From NCBI RefSeq assembly GCF_900188405.1, contig NZ_FZOF01000010.1:62001-126000 (forward strand): DNA of 64,000 bases. Direction: 5' to 3'. Positions 6,708-14,488 of the stretch are shown here, piece by piece. The position numbers were made by a program, and so were the translations under genes. Under the pieces are notes generated by a model. It did not search any database. It saw only the letters and a program-made list of their open reading frames with translations, and was not told the origin of the DNA. Origin of the DNA: Actinacidiphila glaucinigra (GTDB lineage Bacteria; Actinomycetota; Actinomycetes; Streptomycetales; Streptomycetaceae). Every line of letters starts with the position of its first letter. Position 1 is the stretch's first letter.

Positions 6708-8291
6708 TCAGAGCGCGCACTCGAGCACGCGGCCGTCGACGGTCCCCACGAGCAGGCGTCCCCGGGGCGTCACCGCGAGGGACAGGGCGGCGGTCGGCGC
6801 GCCGTCGACCGCGAGGTCGGTGTGCCATCGCACCGTACCGTCGCCGGCGTCCAGCGCCGTGAGGGCACCGGAGTTGCAGGCGGCGTAGACGGTGTCCCCG
6901 TCGGTTTCCAGGGCGGTGACGGGGTGATCGCTGCGGTGCTGCCACCTCACCGCTCCGTTCGCGGACCTGCGTACGACGTAGGCTCCACCGGGTTGCAGCC
7001 CATGGCCGTGGTGGACGGCCCCGGCGTACACCAGGGACTGCCCGATCTCGACCGCGGGACCTCCGAAGTGATGCTCCGCCGGCACCCAGGAGTGCGGGTA
7101 GAGCCGCCGCAACTCCCCGTCGGCGCCGATGGCCGCGACCCACTTGTCCCTGTGGGGCTCGTCCGGGTCGGTGCCCACCAGGACGTAGGGACGGCTCGCG
7201 CTGCGGACCGCGAACGGGTGGTTGACGAGGTCGAAGTGGCCGGCCTCCGGGCCGTCGGCCGGACCCTCGAGGTCGAACATCGTCAGCCGGCTGCGGCTGT
7301 TGCGGCGGTCCTCCACGGGCCGCAGGACCGCCCGGCCGCCGCCGGCGACGAGAATCGAGAACACGCCCGTACTCAGGGTCTCCAGCACCTGCCCCGTGTC
7401 CACGGAGATCCGGGCGAGGCGAGGCGCGGACGTCTCCCGGCGTCCTCTCCTGCGACCAGCTCCGCGTTCGGCGTTGGCCCACACGGACGCGCCGTCGGAG
7501 GCCATGAGCAGCTGCCGGCCTCCTTCCTCGTCCTCCACGGCCCAGTGGCGCTCGCCCGAGGGCAGCCACGCCTCCGCCAGCACCCCGTCCAGCGCGGCCA
7601 GGACGCGGCCGTCCTCCAGCCCTTCGACGGCCCACACCCTTCGGCGTACGAACCACGTGCGGCCGGCGGCGGCCGCGAGGTCGGCCAGGAGCCGGCGGGC
7701 GTCCTCTCGGTGGTCCTGCCTGGGCGCCGGCACCGCGGGGGCGGCCAGTTCGTCGGCGCCGACCGTCCTCCGCCCGACCGAGCCCCAGTCCGCGCGTGTG
7801 ACGACGACCGCATGCCCCTGCTCGTGTGCGCGCGGGTTGTCCCAGTCGTCGGACGGCGCCAGGACCAGCCGCAGTGCCGTTCCGCTCAGCCACTCCGCGT
7901 GGAGCACCTCCCGGCTGTGGTGCAGGACGGACACGACGTCACCGGTGTCGAGGTTGATCAGCAGCAGCTCGCCCTCGAAGGAGTAGCCGCCGTCGTAGCG
8001 CCCGGTGCCGACGGCGAGCAGGGGAAGCACGGGGTGGAACGCGAGGGTTCGCACGGGGTGACGGGACCGCACCAGATGCCGGCACCGCAGGCCGTCCCGC
8101 TCGTACACGCCGACCCGGTGCCCGGTCCATCTGGAGTTCCCGGTCCCGCTGCCCCTCCACTGAAGGGCGCCGACGTCCCCGCCCACGGCCACGAGCCGCG
8201 ACGGGTCGTCGGCAACGGCCGACGCGGGCTCTCCCATCTCGGCGAACGGCCCGTCTCCGAGCACGCGCAGGACTACCGGTTCAGGCGGCAT
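6708..8291 (-). CDS. Cytoplasmic beta-propeller (PQQ/WD-like repeat) protein
   Basis: A 527-aa protein of repeated propeller strands. The last 100 residues are PQQ-like (GAVRWQHRSDHPVTALETDG, VYAACNSGALTALDAGDGTV, GRLLVGTVDGRVLECAL), while the N-terminal part is WD-like (VRTLAFHPVLPLLAVGTG). There is no signal peptide or membrane helix, so it should act inside the cell, perhaps as a scaffold. I took the ATG at 8291 because GGGAGGG sits six bases upstream; 30 extra codons in frame to 8381 look noncoding. Function is unknown. Confidence 0.7.
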   Translation of the reverse strand: MPPEPVVLRVLGDGPFAEMGEPASAVADDPSRLVAVGGDVGALQWRGSGTGNSRWTGHRVGVYERDGLRCRHLVRSRHPVRTLAFHPVLPLLAVGTGRYDGGYSFEGELLLINLDTGDVVSVLHHSREVLHAEWLSGTALRLVLAPSDDWDNPRAHEQGHAVVVTRADWGSVGRRTVGADELAAPAVPAPRQDHREDARRLLADLAAAAGRTWFVRRRVWAVEGLEDGRVLAALDGVLAEAWLPSGERHWAVEDEEGGRQLLMASDGASVWANAERGAGRRRGRRETSAPRLARISVDTGQVLETLSTGVFSILVAGGGRAVLRPVEDRRNSRSRLTMFDLEGPADGPEAGHFDLVNHPFAVRSASRPYVLVGTDPDEPHRDKWVAAIGADGELRRLYPHSWVPAEHHFGGPAVEIGQSLVYAGAVHHGHGLQPGGAYVVRRSANGAVRWQHRSDHPVTALETDGDTVYAACNSGALTALDAGDGTVRWHTDLAVDGAPTAALSLAVTPRGRLLVGTVDGRVLECAL

Positions 8292-8457
8292 GCGGGACCC
8301 TCCCAGGACGGCACACGAACGACCGCCGCCGCGCGAACGGACGGGGCACCTGATGATCCCCCGGAGCGTCGGTACGACCAACGAGGTTTTCCGGGGAGTT
8401 GCCGCGGTCGAGGCGGCGCGGGGCCGGGGCGCGGCGTGACGGGCGCGGTCGCGTGGC

Positions 8458-8991
8458 TCAGCGTGGCACCGCCCGGTGCGGTGCGGCGAGTTCGAGGCGC
8501 CAGTCGTTGCTGCGCATCATCGTGCCGCTGCCCCTCGGGTACTCGAAGTCGCAGGCGCCGCGCAGGGCGAACCCGAGGCGGCGGCACAGGGCGTTCGACG
8601 GGGCGTTCCGCACGGACGGGAAGGCGTGCAGCGCGCGGGGAGCCCCCGCTTCTCGGGCGGCCTCGCGCACGACGGCGACCAGCGCGGCACCGGCAGCGGC
8701 GGCGATGCCACGGCCCTGGTACGGCGGCAGGACGTTCCACCCCGTCTCGTAGATCGCTTCGCCCCGCCAGTCGCGGCGGTGGTAGGCGATGCTGCCGACC
8801 TGCTCCTCGCCGAGGAGTACGGCGTACATGCGGCCGAGGCCGGCTTCCGGCAGCGCGAGGTAGCGCTCGTGCCGGGCGAGCAGCAGCTCCTCGGGCTCCG
8901 GGCCGCCGACGTGCCGCCGCATCTCCTGGGTGTTGATCAGCCGGAGGAGCGGTAGGGCTCCCTCCGACCACGGCTGCAGGCGAACGTCCAT
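8458..8991 (-). CDS. GNAT-family N-acetyltransferase
   Basis: A 177-aa single GNAT domain. The acetyl-CoA binding motif A is clear: VLPPYQGRGIAAAAG. It is followed by the helix and the HAFPSVRNAPSNALCRRLGF segment (motif B, with Asn-x-x-Ser-x-x-x-x-x-x-x-x-Gly-Phe). Such enzymes acetylate small-molecule amines or protein N-termini using acetyl-CoA; the acceptor is unknown. The start at 8991 (MDVRLQPWSEGALPLLRL) gives the normal domain length; the frame continues upstream without coding features. Confidence 0.85.
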   Translation of the reverse strand: MDVRLQPWSEGALPLLRLINTQEMRRHVGGPEPEELLLARHERYLALPEAGLGRMYAVLLGEEQVGSIAYHRRDWRGEAIYETGWNVLPPYQGRGIAAAAGAALVAVVREAAREAGAPRALHAFPSVRNAPSNALCRRLGFALRGACDFEYPRGSGTMMRSNDWRLELAAPHRAVPR

Positions 8992-9095
8992 GCGGAGCAG
9001 CCTGGCACGGCCCCCTGGCGGCGGGCACGCCGGTTTCCCGCCGGGGGCGCACCCGGGGCGGGTACGGCGCGCCGCGGCGGGTACGATCTGCCGCG

Positions 9096-9497
9096 ATGCG
9101 CAGTGACGGAGGAGCCGGCCGAGGCGGTGCGATACCCGCCCGCCTGAGCGGTGTTGTCCTCGTCCTGTGCGGGTTGCTCGCCGCCCTCGGGATCTGCGGC
9201 CACGCCGGGCCTCCGGACGACGCGTACGGCCCGGCCCGGACCCTGGTCTCCTCGCACGTCGCGTACGTCGCCGACGAGGTGTGCACGGACGCCCACGACC
9301 CCGGCAGGCGCGGCAACGGCTGCTCCCCCGCGGAGCACACGCCGGTGACCCTGGGCTCCGCTCCCCTGCCGCACCTCCCCGGCGGGGAACCGCCGTCGGT
9401 GTGGCCGCCCGCGGTCGCCGCCGCGGGACTGGGCGCGCCGTCCCCCGGCATCGTGCGCTCCCTCGACCTGCACATGCTCCAGATCCAGCGGACGTAG
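9096..9497 (+). CDS. Small exported or membrane-anchored protein, hypothetical
   Basis: A 133-aa protein with a hydrophobic N-terminal segment (LSGVVLVLCGLLAALGICGHA, residues 17-37) followed by an extracytoplasmic region rich in proline and alanine. Two cysteines in EVCTDAHDPGRRGNGC may pair outside the cell. No ribosome binding site stands out before the ATG. I do not recognise a family. A hairpin follows 11 bases after the stop. The next genes (DUF3105, DUF305) are also membrane-anchored small proteins, so the three may serve one envelope function. Confidence 0.6.
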   Translation: MRSDGGAGRGGAIPARLSGVVLVLCGLLAALGICGHAGPPDDAYGPARTLVSSHVAYVADEVCTDAHDPGRRGNGCSPAEHTPVTLGSAPLPHLPGGEPPSVWPPAVAAAGLGAPSPGIVRSLDLHMLQIQRT

Positions 9498-9508
9498 AAG
9501 GGCCGACC

Positions 9509-9531
9509 GCACCGGCGGCGACCGCCGGTGC
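9509..9531 (+). terminator. Hairpin terminator
   Basis: Perfect 10-bp arms (9509-9518, 9522-9531) with a 3-nt loop follow the small exported gene and precede the DUF3105 gene. Confidence 0.6.
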
Positions 9532-9602
9532 GCGCCGTACGTCATCCGACCCTTCCACCAGCACCGCCGCGTCGCCGACGCGGCGGGGAATCAGGACATG
9601 CC

Positions 9603-10253
9603 ATGGGTTCCCCCCATTCCAAGGCCAGGGCCGCCGACCGCCGTGCGCGCGTCGAGGAGATACGCCGCCAGGAGCAGGCCCGCGAACGCCGCAACCGTGT
9701 CATCACCATCACCGCCTGCACGGCCATCCTCGTCGGTCTGGTCGGCGGCGGCGTCTACCTCGTCAACGCCGCGAACGACAGCGGAGGCGGCGACGCGAAG
9801 TCCGCGGCGGCCGGTTCCGTCAGCGGGGAGAAGACGTGGTCCGGCCTCACGCAGAACCACGTCGACAAGACCGTCGACTACCCCATGAGCCCGCCCGCCG
9901 GCGGCGACCACAGCCCCGTCTGGCAGAACTGCAACGGCGACGTCTACGACAAGCCCCTCGCCAATGAGAACGCCGTGCACGCCCTGGAGCACGGCGCGGT
10001 GTGGGTGACGTACACCGACAAGGCGGCGGACGCCGACGTCAAGACGCTCAGCGCCCGGGTCTCGAAGACCCCGTACTCGCTGATCAGCCCGTACGCGGAC
10101 CAGGCCTCGCCGATCACCCTCACCGCGTGGGGCCACCAGTTGGGCGTCACCAAGGCGGACGACCCGCGCGTGGCGAAGTTCTTCGACACCTATGTGCAGG
10201 GCGACCAGACTCCGGAGCCCGGCGCGCCCTGCACCGGGGGCAAGGCCTCGTGA
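9603..10253 (+). CDS. DUF3105 membrane-anchored protein
   Basis: A 216-aa protein. It has a basic, coiled N-terminus (RRARVEEIRRQEQARERRNR), one membrane helix (VITITACTAILVGLVGGGVYLV, about residues 33-54), then the DUF3105 domain with its hallmark residues YPMSPPAGGDHSPVWQNC and NAVHALEHGAVWVTY. The His/Cys/Glu pattern of this domain suggests metal or redox chemistry outside the membrane, but no activity is proven. The ATG at 9603 gives a natural start just before the basic segment; an upstream extension to 9528 is less likely. Its stop overlaps the GTG of the DUF305 gene by four bases, so the two are translationally coupled. Confidence 0.85.
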   Translation: MGSPHSKARAADRRARVEEIRRQEQARERRNRVITITACTAILVGLVGGGVYLVNAANDSGGGDAKSAAAGSVSGEKTWSGLTQNHVDKTVDYPMSPPAGGDHSPVWQNCNGDVYDKPLANENAVHALEHGAVWVTYTDKAADADVKTLSARVSKTPYSLISPYADQASPITLTAWGHQLGVTKADDPRVAKFFDTYVQGDQTPEPGAPCTGGKAS

Positions 10254-10888
10254 CCGCCGCCCGGGGCGCGGGCAGGCCGCTGCTCGCGCTCGCCGGCGGC
10301 ATGGCGCTGGTCGTGCTCGCGGCCCTGGCCTTCACCCTGCTGACGGCGCGGCCCAGCAGCGGGGGCACCCCGGGCACGGACTCGCCGGACGCCGGTTTCG
10401 CGCGCGACATGGCGATCCACCACCAGCAGGCGGTGGAGATGTCCCTGATCGTCCGCGACCGCACGGACGACGAGGACGTCCGCAGCCTCGCCTACGACGT
10501 CATCAACACCCAGGCCAACCAGCGCGGCATGCTGCTGGGCTGGCTGGACGTCTGGAGGCTGCCCAAGTCCTCCTCGGAGCCGCCCATGGGATGGATGGCC
10601 CACGACATGGGCTACTCGCCGCACGACGGGGCGCTGATGCCCGGCATGGCCACGAACGCCGAACTGCGGCGGCTCGGGGCGGCCGATGGCAAGGCCGCCG
10701 CGGTCCTCTACCTCCAGTTGCTCACCGCCCACCACAAGGGCGGTGTGGAGATGGCGGCCGCGGCCGCGGACCTCGCGCGGACCGACCAGGTACGACGCCT
10801 GGCGGCGGGCATGGTCGAGGGCCAGGAGGCGGAGATCCGCCTGATGGCCGACATGCTCGCGGCCCGCGGAGCGAGCCCGAACCCTTGA
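10250..10888 (+). CDS. DUF305 ferritin-like membrane-anchored protein
   Basis: A 212-aa protein starting at GTG in the GTGA overlap with the preceding gene. One N-terminal helix (LLALAGGMALVVLAALAFTLL) anchors it. The DUF305 four-helix domain shows the paired motifs DMAIHHQQAVEM and LLTAHHKGGVEMA, and a methionine-rich MGWMAHDMGYSP...LMPGMA segment. Such His/Met-rich motifs are linked to copper handling in relatives. The DUF3105-DUF305 pair is common in actinobacteria; a role in extracytoplasmic metal homeostasis is an inference, supported by the CDF exporter directly downstream. Confidence 0.85.
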   Translation: MTAARGAGRPLLALAGGMALVVLAALAFTLLTARPSSGGTPGTDSPDAGFARDMAIHHQQAVEMSLIVRDRTDDEDVRSLAYDVINTQANQRGMLLGWLDVWRLPKSSSEPPMGWMAHDMGYSPHDGALMPGMATNAELRRLGAADGKAAAVLYLQLLTAHHKGGVEMAAAAADLARTDQVRRLAAGMVEGQEAEIRLMADMLAARGASPNP

Positions 10889-10895
10889 CCCCGGC

Positions 10896-10935
10896 CGGGG
10901 GCGCCGGGAGGCTTGCCCGCCTCCCGGCGCCCCCG
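10896..10935 (+). terminator. Strong hairpin terminator after DUF305 gene
   Basis: A 16-bp perfect stem (10896-10911 with 10920-10935) and 8-nt loop begin seven bases after the DUF305 stop. It separates that operon from the CDF gene, whose promoter must lie in 10936-11106. Confidence 0.75.
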
Positions 10936-11106
10936 CCGCAGGGCACGGCAGGGGGATTCCGTACGCTCTCCGACCCGCCGGACATCGGCGCAGGTCACCG
11001 CCGTCTTATCGAAGTTGACAACGGTCACCGGTGCAGTCTTTGCCGATCACGGCACCCATGTGCTTCCCTGCGGGTGTCGCACCTGGAACGGGGAGGTCAC
11101 CGCACC

Positions 11107-12135
11107 ATGAACGCGCACGGTCACGGGCACGATCACGAGCACGCACGCGAGCACGCGCACGGGCACGGGCACGCGCACGGGGTGGCCGAGGACGCCGACC
11201 GGCGCTGGCTCGGGCTCGCGCTGGGCCTGATCGCCGGCTTCATGGCCGTCGAGGTCGTCGTCGGGCTGCTGGTGGGGTCACTCGCGCTGCTCTCCGACGC
11301 CGCTCACATGCTCACCGACGCCGCCTCCATCGTGCTGGCGCTCGTGGCGATGCGGCTGGCGGCGCGGCCGGCGCGGGGCGGTTTCACGTACGGGCTCAAG
11401 CGGGCCGAGATCCTCTCGGCGCAGGCGAACGGCATCACCTTGCTGCTGCTCGCCGCGTGGCTGGCGTACGAGGCGGTGCGGCGGCTCGTCTCGCCGCCCG
11501 ACGTCGCGGGCGGCCCCGTCCTGGTCACCGCGCTGGCCGGTGTGGTCGTCAACATCGGCGCGGCCTGGTGCCTGTCGCGGGCCAACCGCACGTCCCTCAA
11601 CGTCGAGGGCGCGTTCCAGCACGTGCTGAACGACCTGTACGCCTTCATCGGCACCGCCGTGGCGGGCCTCGTCGTCCTGCTGACCGGCTTCGTCCGTGCC
11701 GACGCCATCGCGACGCTCGTGGTGGTCGGCCTCATGCTCAAGGCGGGGTGCGGCCTGGTGCGCGACTCGGGGCGGATCTTCCTGGAAGCGGCTCCGGCGG
11801 GCCTGGACCCGGACGAGGTGGGCGACCGGCTGGCCGCGCACGAGGCCGTGACCGAGGTCCACGACCTGCACATCTGGACCATCACCTCCGGCCAGCCGGC
11901 GCTGTCGGCGCACGTCCTGGTCGAGCCGGGCGGGGACTGCCACGCCGTCCGCCGCGACCTGGAGCACCTGCTCGGCGCGGACTACGGGCTCACCCACACC
12001 ACCCTGCAGGTCGACCACGCCCCCGCCGAACTCCTCACCGTGGGCGCGACCCCGGTCGGCGCGGGCGGCTCGGCGGGCGGCCACTGCGGCGAGCCGCACG
12101 GCCCGGTGCACCGCGCCAGGGCGCACGGGCACTGA
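11107..12135 (+). CDS. Cation diffusion facilitator (CzcD/ZnT-like) metal exporter
   Basis: A 342-aa CDF transporter. It exports divalent metal, usually zinc, from the cytoplasm in exchange for protons. The N-terminus is a His-rich metal sponge (alternating HG/HE over residues 4-25). Six membrane helices follow, with intramembrane site residues His67 and Asp71 in SDAAHMLTD and His172 and Asp176 in HVLNDLYAF, the HxxxD pair typical of zinc-preferring members. The C-terminal cytosolic domain (VTEVHDLHIWTITSGQPALSAHV) and a second His-rich tail (GEPHGPVHRARAHGH) complete it. GGGGAGGT lies before the ATG. No Zur-type box was recognised upstream. Confidence 0.92.
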   Translation: MNAHGHGHDHEHAREHAHGHGHAHGVAEDADRRWLGLALGLIAGFMAVEVVVGLLVGSLALLSDAAHMLTDAASIVLALVAMRLAARPARGGFTYGLKRAEILSAQANGITLLLLAAWLAYEAVRRLVSPPDVAGGPVLVTALAGVVVNIGAAWCLSRANRTSLNVEGAFQHVLNDLYAFIGTAVAGLVVLLTGFVRADAIATLVVVGLMLKAGCGLVRDSGRIFLEAAPAGLDPDEVGDRLAAHEAVTEVHDLHIWTITSGQPALSAHVLVEPGGDCHAVRRDLEHLLGADYGLTHTTLQVDHAPAELLTVGATPVGAGGSAGGHCGEPHGPVHRARAHGH

Positions 12136-12177
12136 TCCTCCCGCTCCCCGGAGTCGCCGGGCCCCTGCAGCACCTGG

Positions 12178-13050
12178 TCACGCGCCGACGTCGCCGGGCA
12201 GTTCGATGCGCCCCGCGTACGCGCCCTGGTTCTCCTCACGGACGTCCTGCTCGTACGCGATGTCCCCGCCGCCCGCATACGGGACGAGGATTTCGAGCTC
12301 ATAGCGGTGGCTCTTGACCCGGTACGTCGCCGCATCCAGGACGAGGACCTCCTGCAGCCGGGACAGGGTCAACCGGTCGTCGTTCACCGGGACACCGGCG
12401 TTGCGCAACTGCTCGGCCGTGGGGTCGAACTCCCGCCGCGCCTTCTTCGCCCACGCCCGGTCCTTGACGGCGGCCAGCTTCTGCTTGCCGCGGGCCACCC
12501 GGAGTTCGACCGTGCCGCGTGCCTTCGTCAGCTTCACATCGCCGCCGCCGGCGGCTTTGGCGTACATCCTGAACTCCTCGATGGCGGCCACCGGGTCCTC
12601 GGTCTTGTTCTCCATCTCGGGGTCGGACGCGGGTGCGTGCTTCCACGCCGCACCGTCCTCCTTCACGTATGCCGTGCCGTCCACGACATAGATCTCCTCG
12701 CTCTTCTTCGTCCCCTTGCCATTGGTGCTGACCCCCTCGGAGTGCAACGCCTCGGGGTCCGTGCCGCGGTGGACCGTGGCCCGGTACGTGGCAGCGCTCC
12801 GCTGCCCCTGAAGGGTCAGCCCCTCGCTGCCCGTGACCGAGAAGGTCCATCCGCTTTCGCCGGTCATCGCCGCTTCCGCGAGGTCGAGGAACTCCTCCGG
12901 CGACTTGGGGCTCTCGGGGGACTGCTCGACGGACGGCGTCGCCGCGGGACTCCCGGCGACGGCCGGCGCGGATCCCTTCTCCGCGCCGCAGGCGGCGAGC
13001 GGCAGCGCGAGGGGAAGAGCGAGTGCGGCGATCAGGGGGCGAGTACTCAT
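12178..13050 (-). CDS. Putative lipoprotein
   Basis: A 290-aa exported lipoprotein. The signal peptide MSTRPLIAALALPLALPLAAC ends in lipobox LAAC with Cys21. A Ser/Pro/Glu-rich linker leads to a globular domain beginning SPEEFLDLAEAAMTGESGWTFSVTGSEG, which recalls the LppX/LprG-like or generic Streptomyces lipoprotein fold with antiparallel beta strands. Substrate is unknown. AAGGAAAAGG precedes the ATG at 13050; the frame extends further upstream without a plausible signal peptide. Confidence 0.75.
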   Translation of the reverse strand: MSTRPLIAALALPLALPLAACGAEKGSAPAVAGSPAATPSVEQSPESPKSPEEFLDLAEAAMTGESGWTFSVTGSEGLTLQGQRSAATYRATVHRGTDPEALHSEGVSTNGKGTKKSEEIYVVDGTAYVKEDGAAWKHAPASDPEMENKTEDPVAAIEEFRMYAKAAGGGDVKLTKARGTVELRVARGKQKLAAVKDRAWAKKARREFDPTAEQLRNAGVPVNDDRLTLSRLQEVLVLDAATYRVKSHRYELEILVPYAGGGDIAYEQDVREENQGAYAGRIELPGDVGA

Positions 13051-13478
13051 GGACCTTTTCCTTGCGTCACGGCGGAAGCGCGGAATGTACAGCACCCCCC
13101 GGCCCGAGGGCACTCCGGCACCCATAGGGGGCGAAATACCAGGAATGCCAATACGTCGCGCTCGCATCGAGGCGAGCCGGCCGGCGCCCGTGACGCCGCC
13201 GCGTGGGGCGCTCGTCAGGGCGTCGTCAGGAATCGCCGCGGATCCTTGTCCGGGGATCCGCCGCCGCATTGGATGGAACGCGTGAACAGCGGTCCGCGCC
13301 ACGACGACCGGCCACCTCATCGGGTGCCGCCGGTATCGCGCGCTGTTGTCCTGCCGGCGCCCTGAGGTACCGGCGTCGTCCCGCGGTCGCCGCTCTGCGC
13401 GACCGCTCGGTCCCGCGTACGCGCGCGCCCCACCTCCGTGGCCGGCGCGATCCGGCGTACCGATCCACGGAGTGGTCC
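13051..13478. other. Intergenic region between lipoprotein and SDR genes
   Basis: No gene is supported in this 428-bp divergent gap. It contains an 8-bp inverted repeat GCGGATCC/GGATCCGC (13236-13243, 13252-13259) that may be an operator or hairpin. Promoters for both flanking genes must lie here but no clear -10/-35 pair was found. Confidence 0.5.
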
Positions 13479-14297
13479 ATGTCTGCGTCGTCCGTCCCCG
13501 TCGTCCCGCCGCGCACCGCCCTGGTCACCGGGGCGACGTCCGGCATCGGGTGGGAGACCGCCCGGCTGCTCGCCGAGCGGGGCTGCACGGTCATCGTCCA
13601 CGGTCCCGACACGGAGTCGGCGCACCACGCGGTCGAACGGCTGGTGGCGGGCGGCATCGAACGCGTCCGGCTGCGGCTGGCGGTGGCCGACTTCACCCGG
13701 CTGTCCGAGGTCCGCCACCTGGCGGCCGCCGTGCGGGGCCTGCACCCCGCGCTGGACGTCCTCGTCAACAACGCGGCGGTCGCGGCGCCCGAGCGCCACA
13801 CCCTCACGGCCGACGGCCACGAGATCTCCTTCCAGGTGAACTTCCTCGCGGCCTACCTGCTCACCCGTGAACTGACCGGCCCGCTGACGGCGCGCCCCGG
13901 CGGCCGGGTGGTCAACGTGTCGTCCGCGGCGCACCGGTCGGCGGCGCCGGCGTGGAGCGACCTGCACCGTTCGCGCCGCTACTCGCGGCACGCCGCGTAC
14001 GCCCGGTCCCAGGTCGCCCTCACCGTCTTCACCCGGGCGGCCGCGCCCGCCGGCGTCACGGCCGTGAGCGTGCACCCGGGGGCGTACGGGACGCGCCCGG
14101 TGCCGCGGTACGGGCACGAGGGCGAACCCGCCGCCGAGGGCGCCGCACGGGTGGCCCGGCTGTGCGACCCGGAGACCGAGCTCGTGCCGGGCGCGCACTA
14201 CGACCGGGCCGCGCTCGCCCCGGCCGCCCGGAGCGCGGTCGAGGACCACGCGGTGCGCCGTCTGTGCAGGGTCGCCGACCTGCTCGTCACCACCTGA
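13479..14297 (+). CDS. SDR-family protein lacking the catalytic lysine
   Basis: A 272-aa Rossmann-fold short-chain dehydrogenase/reductase. The cofactor motif TGATSGIG, the NNAAV structural motif and the catalytic serine in VNVSSAAH are present. Tyr174 is in place, but the YxxxK motif reads YARSQ, so the lysine that lowers the tyrosine pKa is Gln178. Retinol-dehydrogenase-like members usually have YCQSK here. The protein may be inactive as an oxidoreductase, or use another residue. It is followed after 13 bases by the bL37-like gene. Confidence 0.8.
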   Translation: MSASSVPVVPPRTALVTGATSGIGWETARLLAERGCTVIVHGPDTESAHHAVERLVAGGIERVRLRLAVADFTRLSEVRHLAAAVRGLHPALDVLVNNAAVAAPERHTLTADGHEISFQVNFLAAYLLTRELTGPLTARPGGRVVNVSSAAHRSAAPAWSDLHRSRRYSRHAAYARSQVALTVFTRAAAPAGVTAVSVHPGAYGTRPVPRYGHEGEPAAEGAARVARLCDPETELVPGAHYDRAALAPAARSAVEDHAVRRLCRVADLLVTT

Positions 14298-14310
14298 AGG
14301 GAGGTCACAC

Positions 14311-14388
14311 GTGTCCAAGCGTGCCCGCAAGAAGAGGGCCAGGCGCAAGAAGGGCGCCGGCCACGGCAACAAGCCCGGCCAGGGCTGA
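14311..14388 (+). CDS. bL37-like small ribosomal protein (25 aa)
   Basis: GTG at 14311 opens a 25-residue peptide: MSKRARKKRARRKKGAGHGN then KPGQG. An excellent AAGGGAGGT lies at the right distance. This resembles bL37, the tiny actinobacterial large-subunit protein first seen in mycobacterial ribosome structures, with an SKRARKK-type basic start and a GHGxxP/NHGKRP-type end. Here the C-terminus is diverged from the usual NHGKRP. A strong hairpin follows seven bases after the stop. It may be a paralogue of a main copy elsewhere. Confidence is limited by length. Confidence 0.65.
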   Translation: MSKRARKKRARRKKGAGHGNKPGQG

Positions 14389-14394
14389 TTCCCC

Positions 14395-14441
14395 ACGGCG
14401 GTGCGGACCACCGGGTCGACGACCCCGGTCCGCACCGCCGT
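14395..14441 (+). terminator. Strong hairpin terminator after bL37-like gene
   Basis: Perfect 15-bp arms (14395-14409, 14427-14441); the loop adds further pairing (CCGGG/CCCGG). It ends the SDR/bL37-like unit and is followed only by TTT. Confidence 0.75.
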
Positions 14442-14488
14442 CCGTTTCGCAGGACGTACCACGGTGTACGCGGAAGGTGTGGTCAGCG

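Noticed and set aside
10913..11110. Short plus-strand frame before the CDF gene
   Set aside because: It spans the terminator stem of the DUF305 gene and lacks a ribosome site; the region reads better as promoter and leader.
14311..14388. bS22 (AURKAIP1/COX24-type) as identity of the 25-aa basic peptide
   Set aside because: bS22 peptides are longer (about 33 aa) and carry a KKRRKRMAKKKHRKL-like core; this one fits bL37 better.
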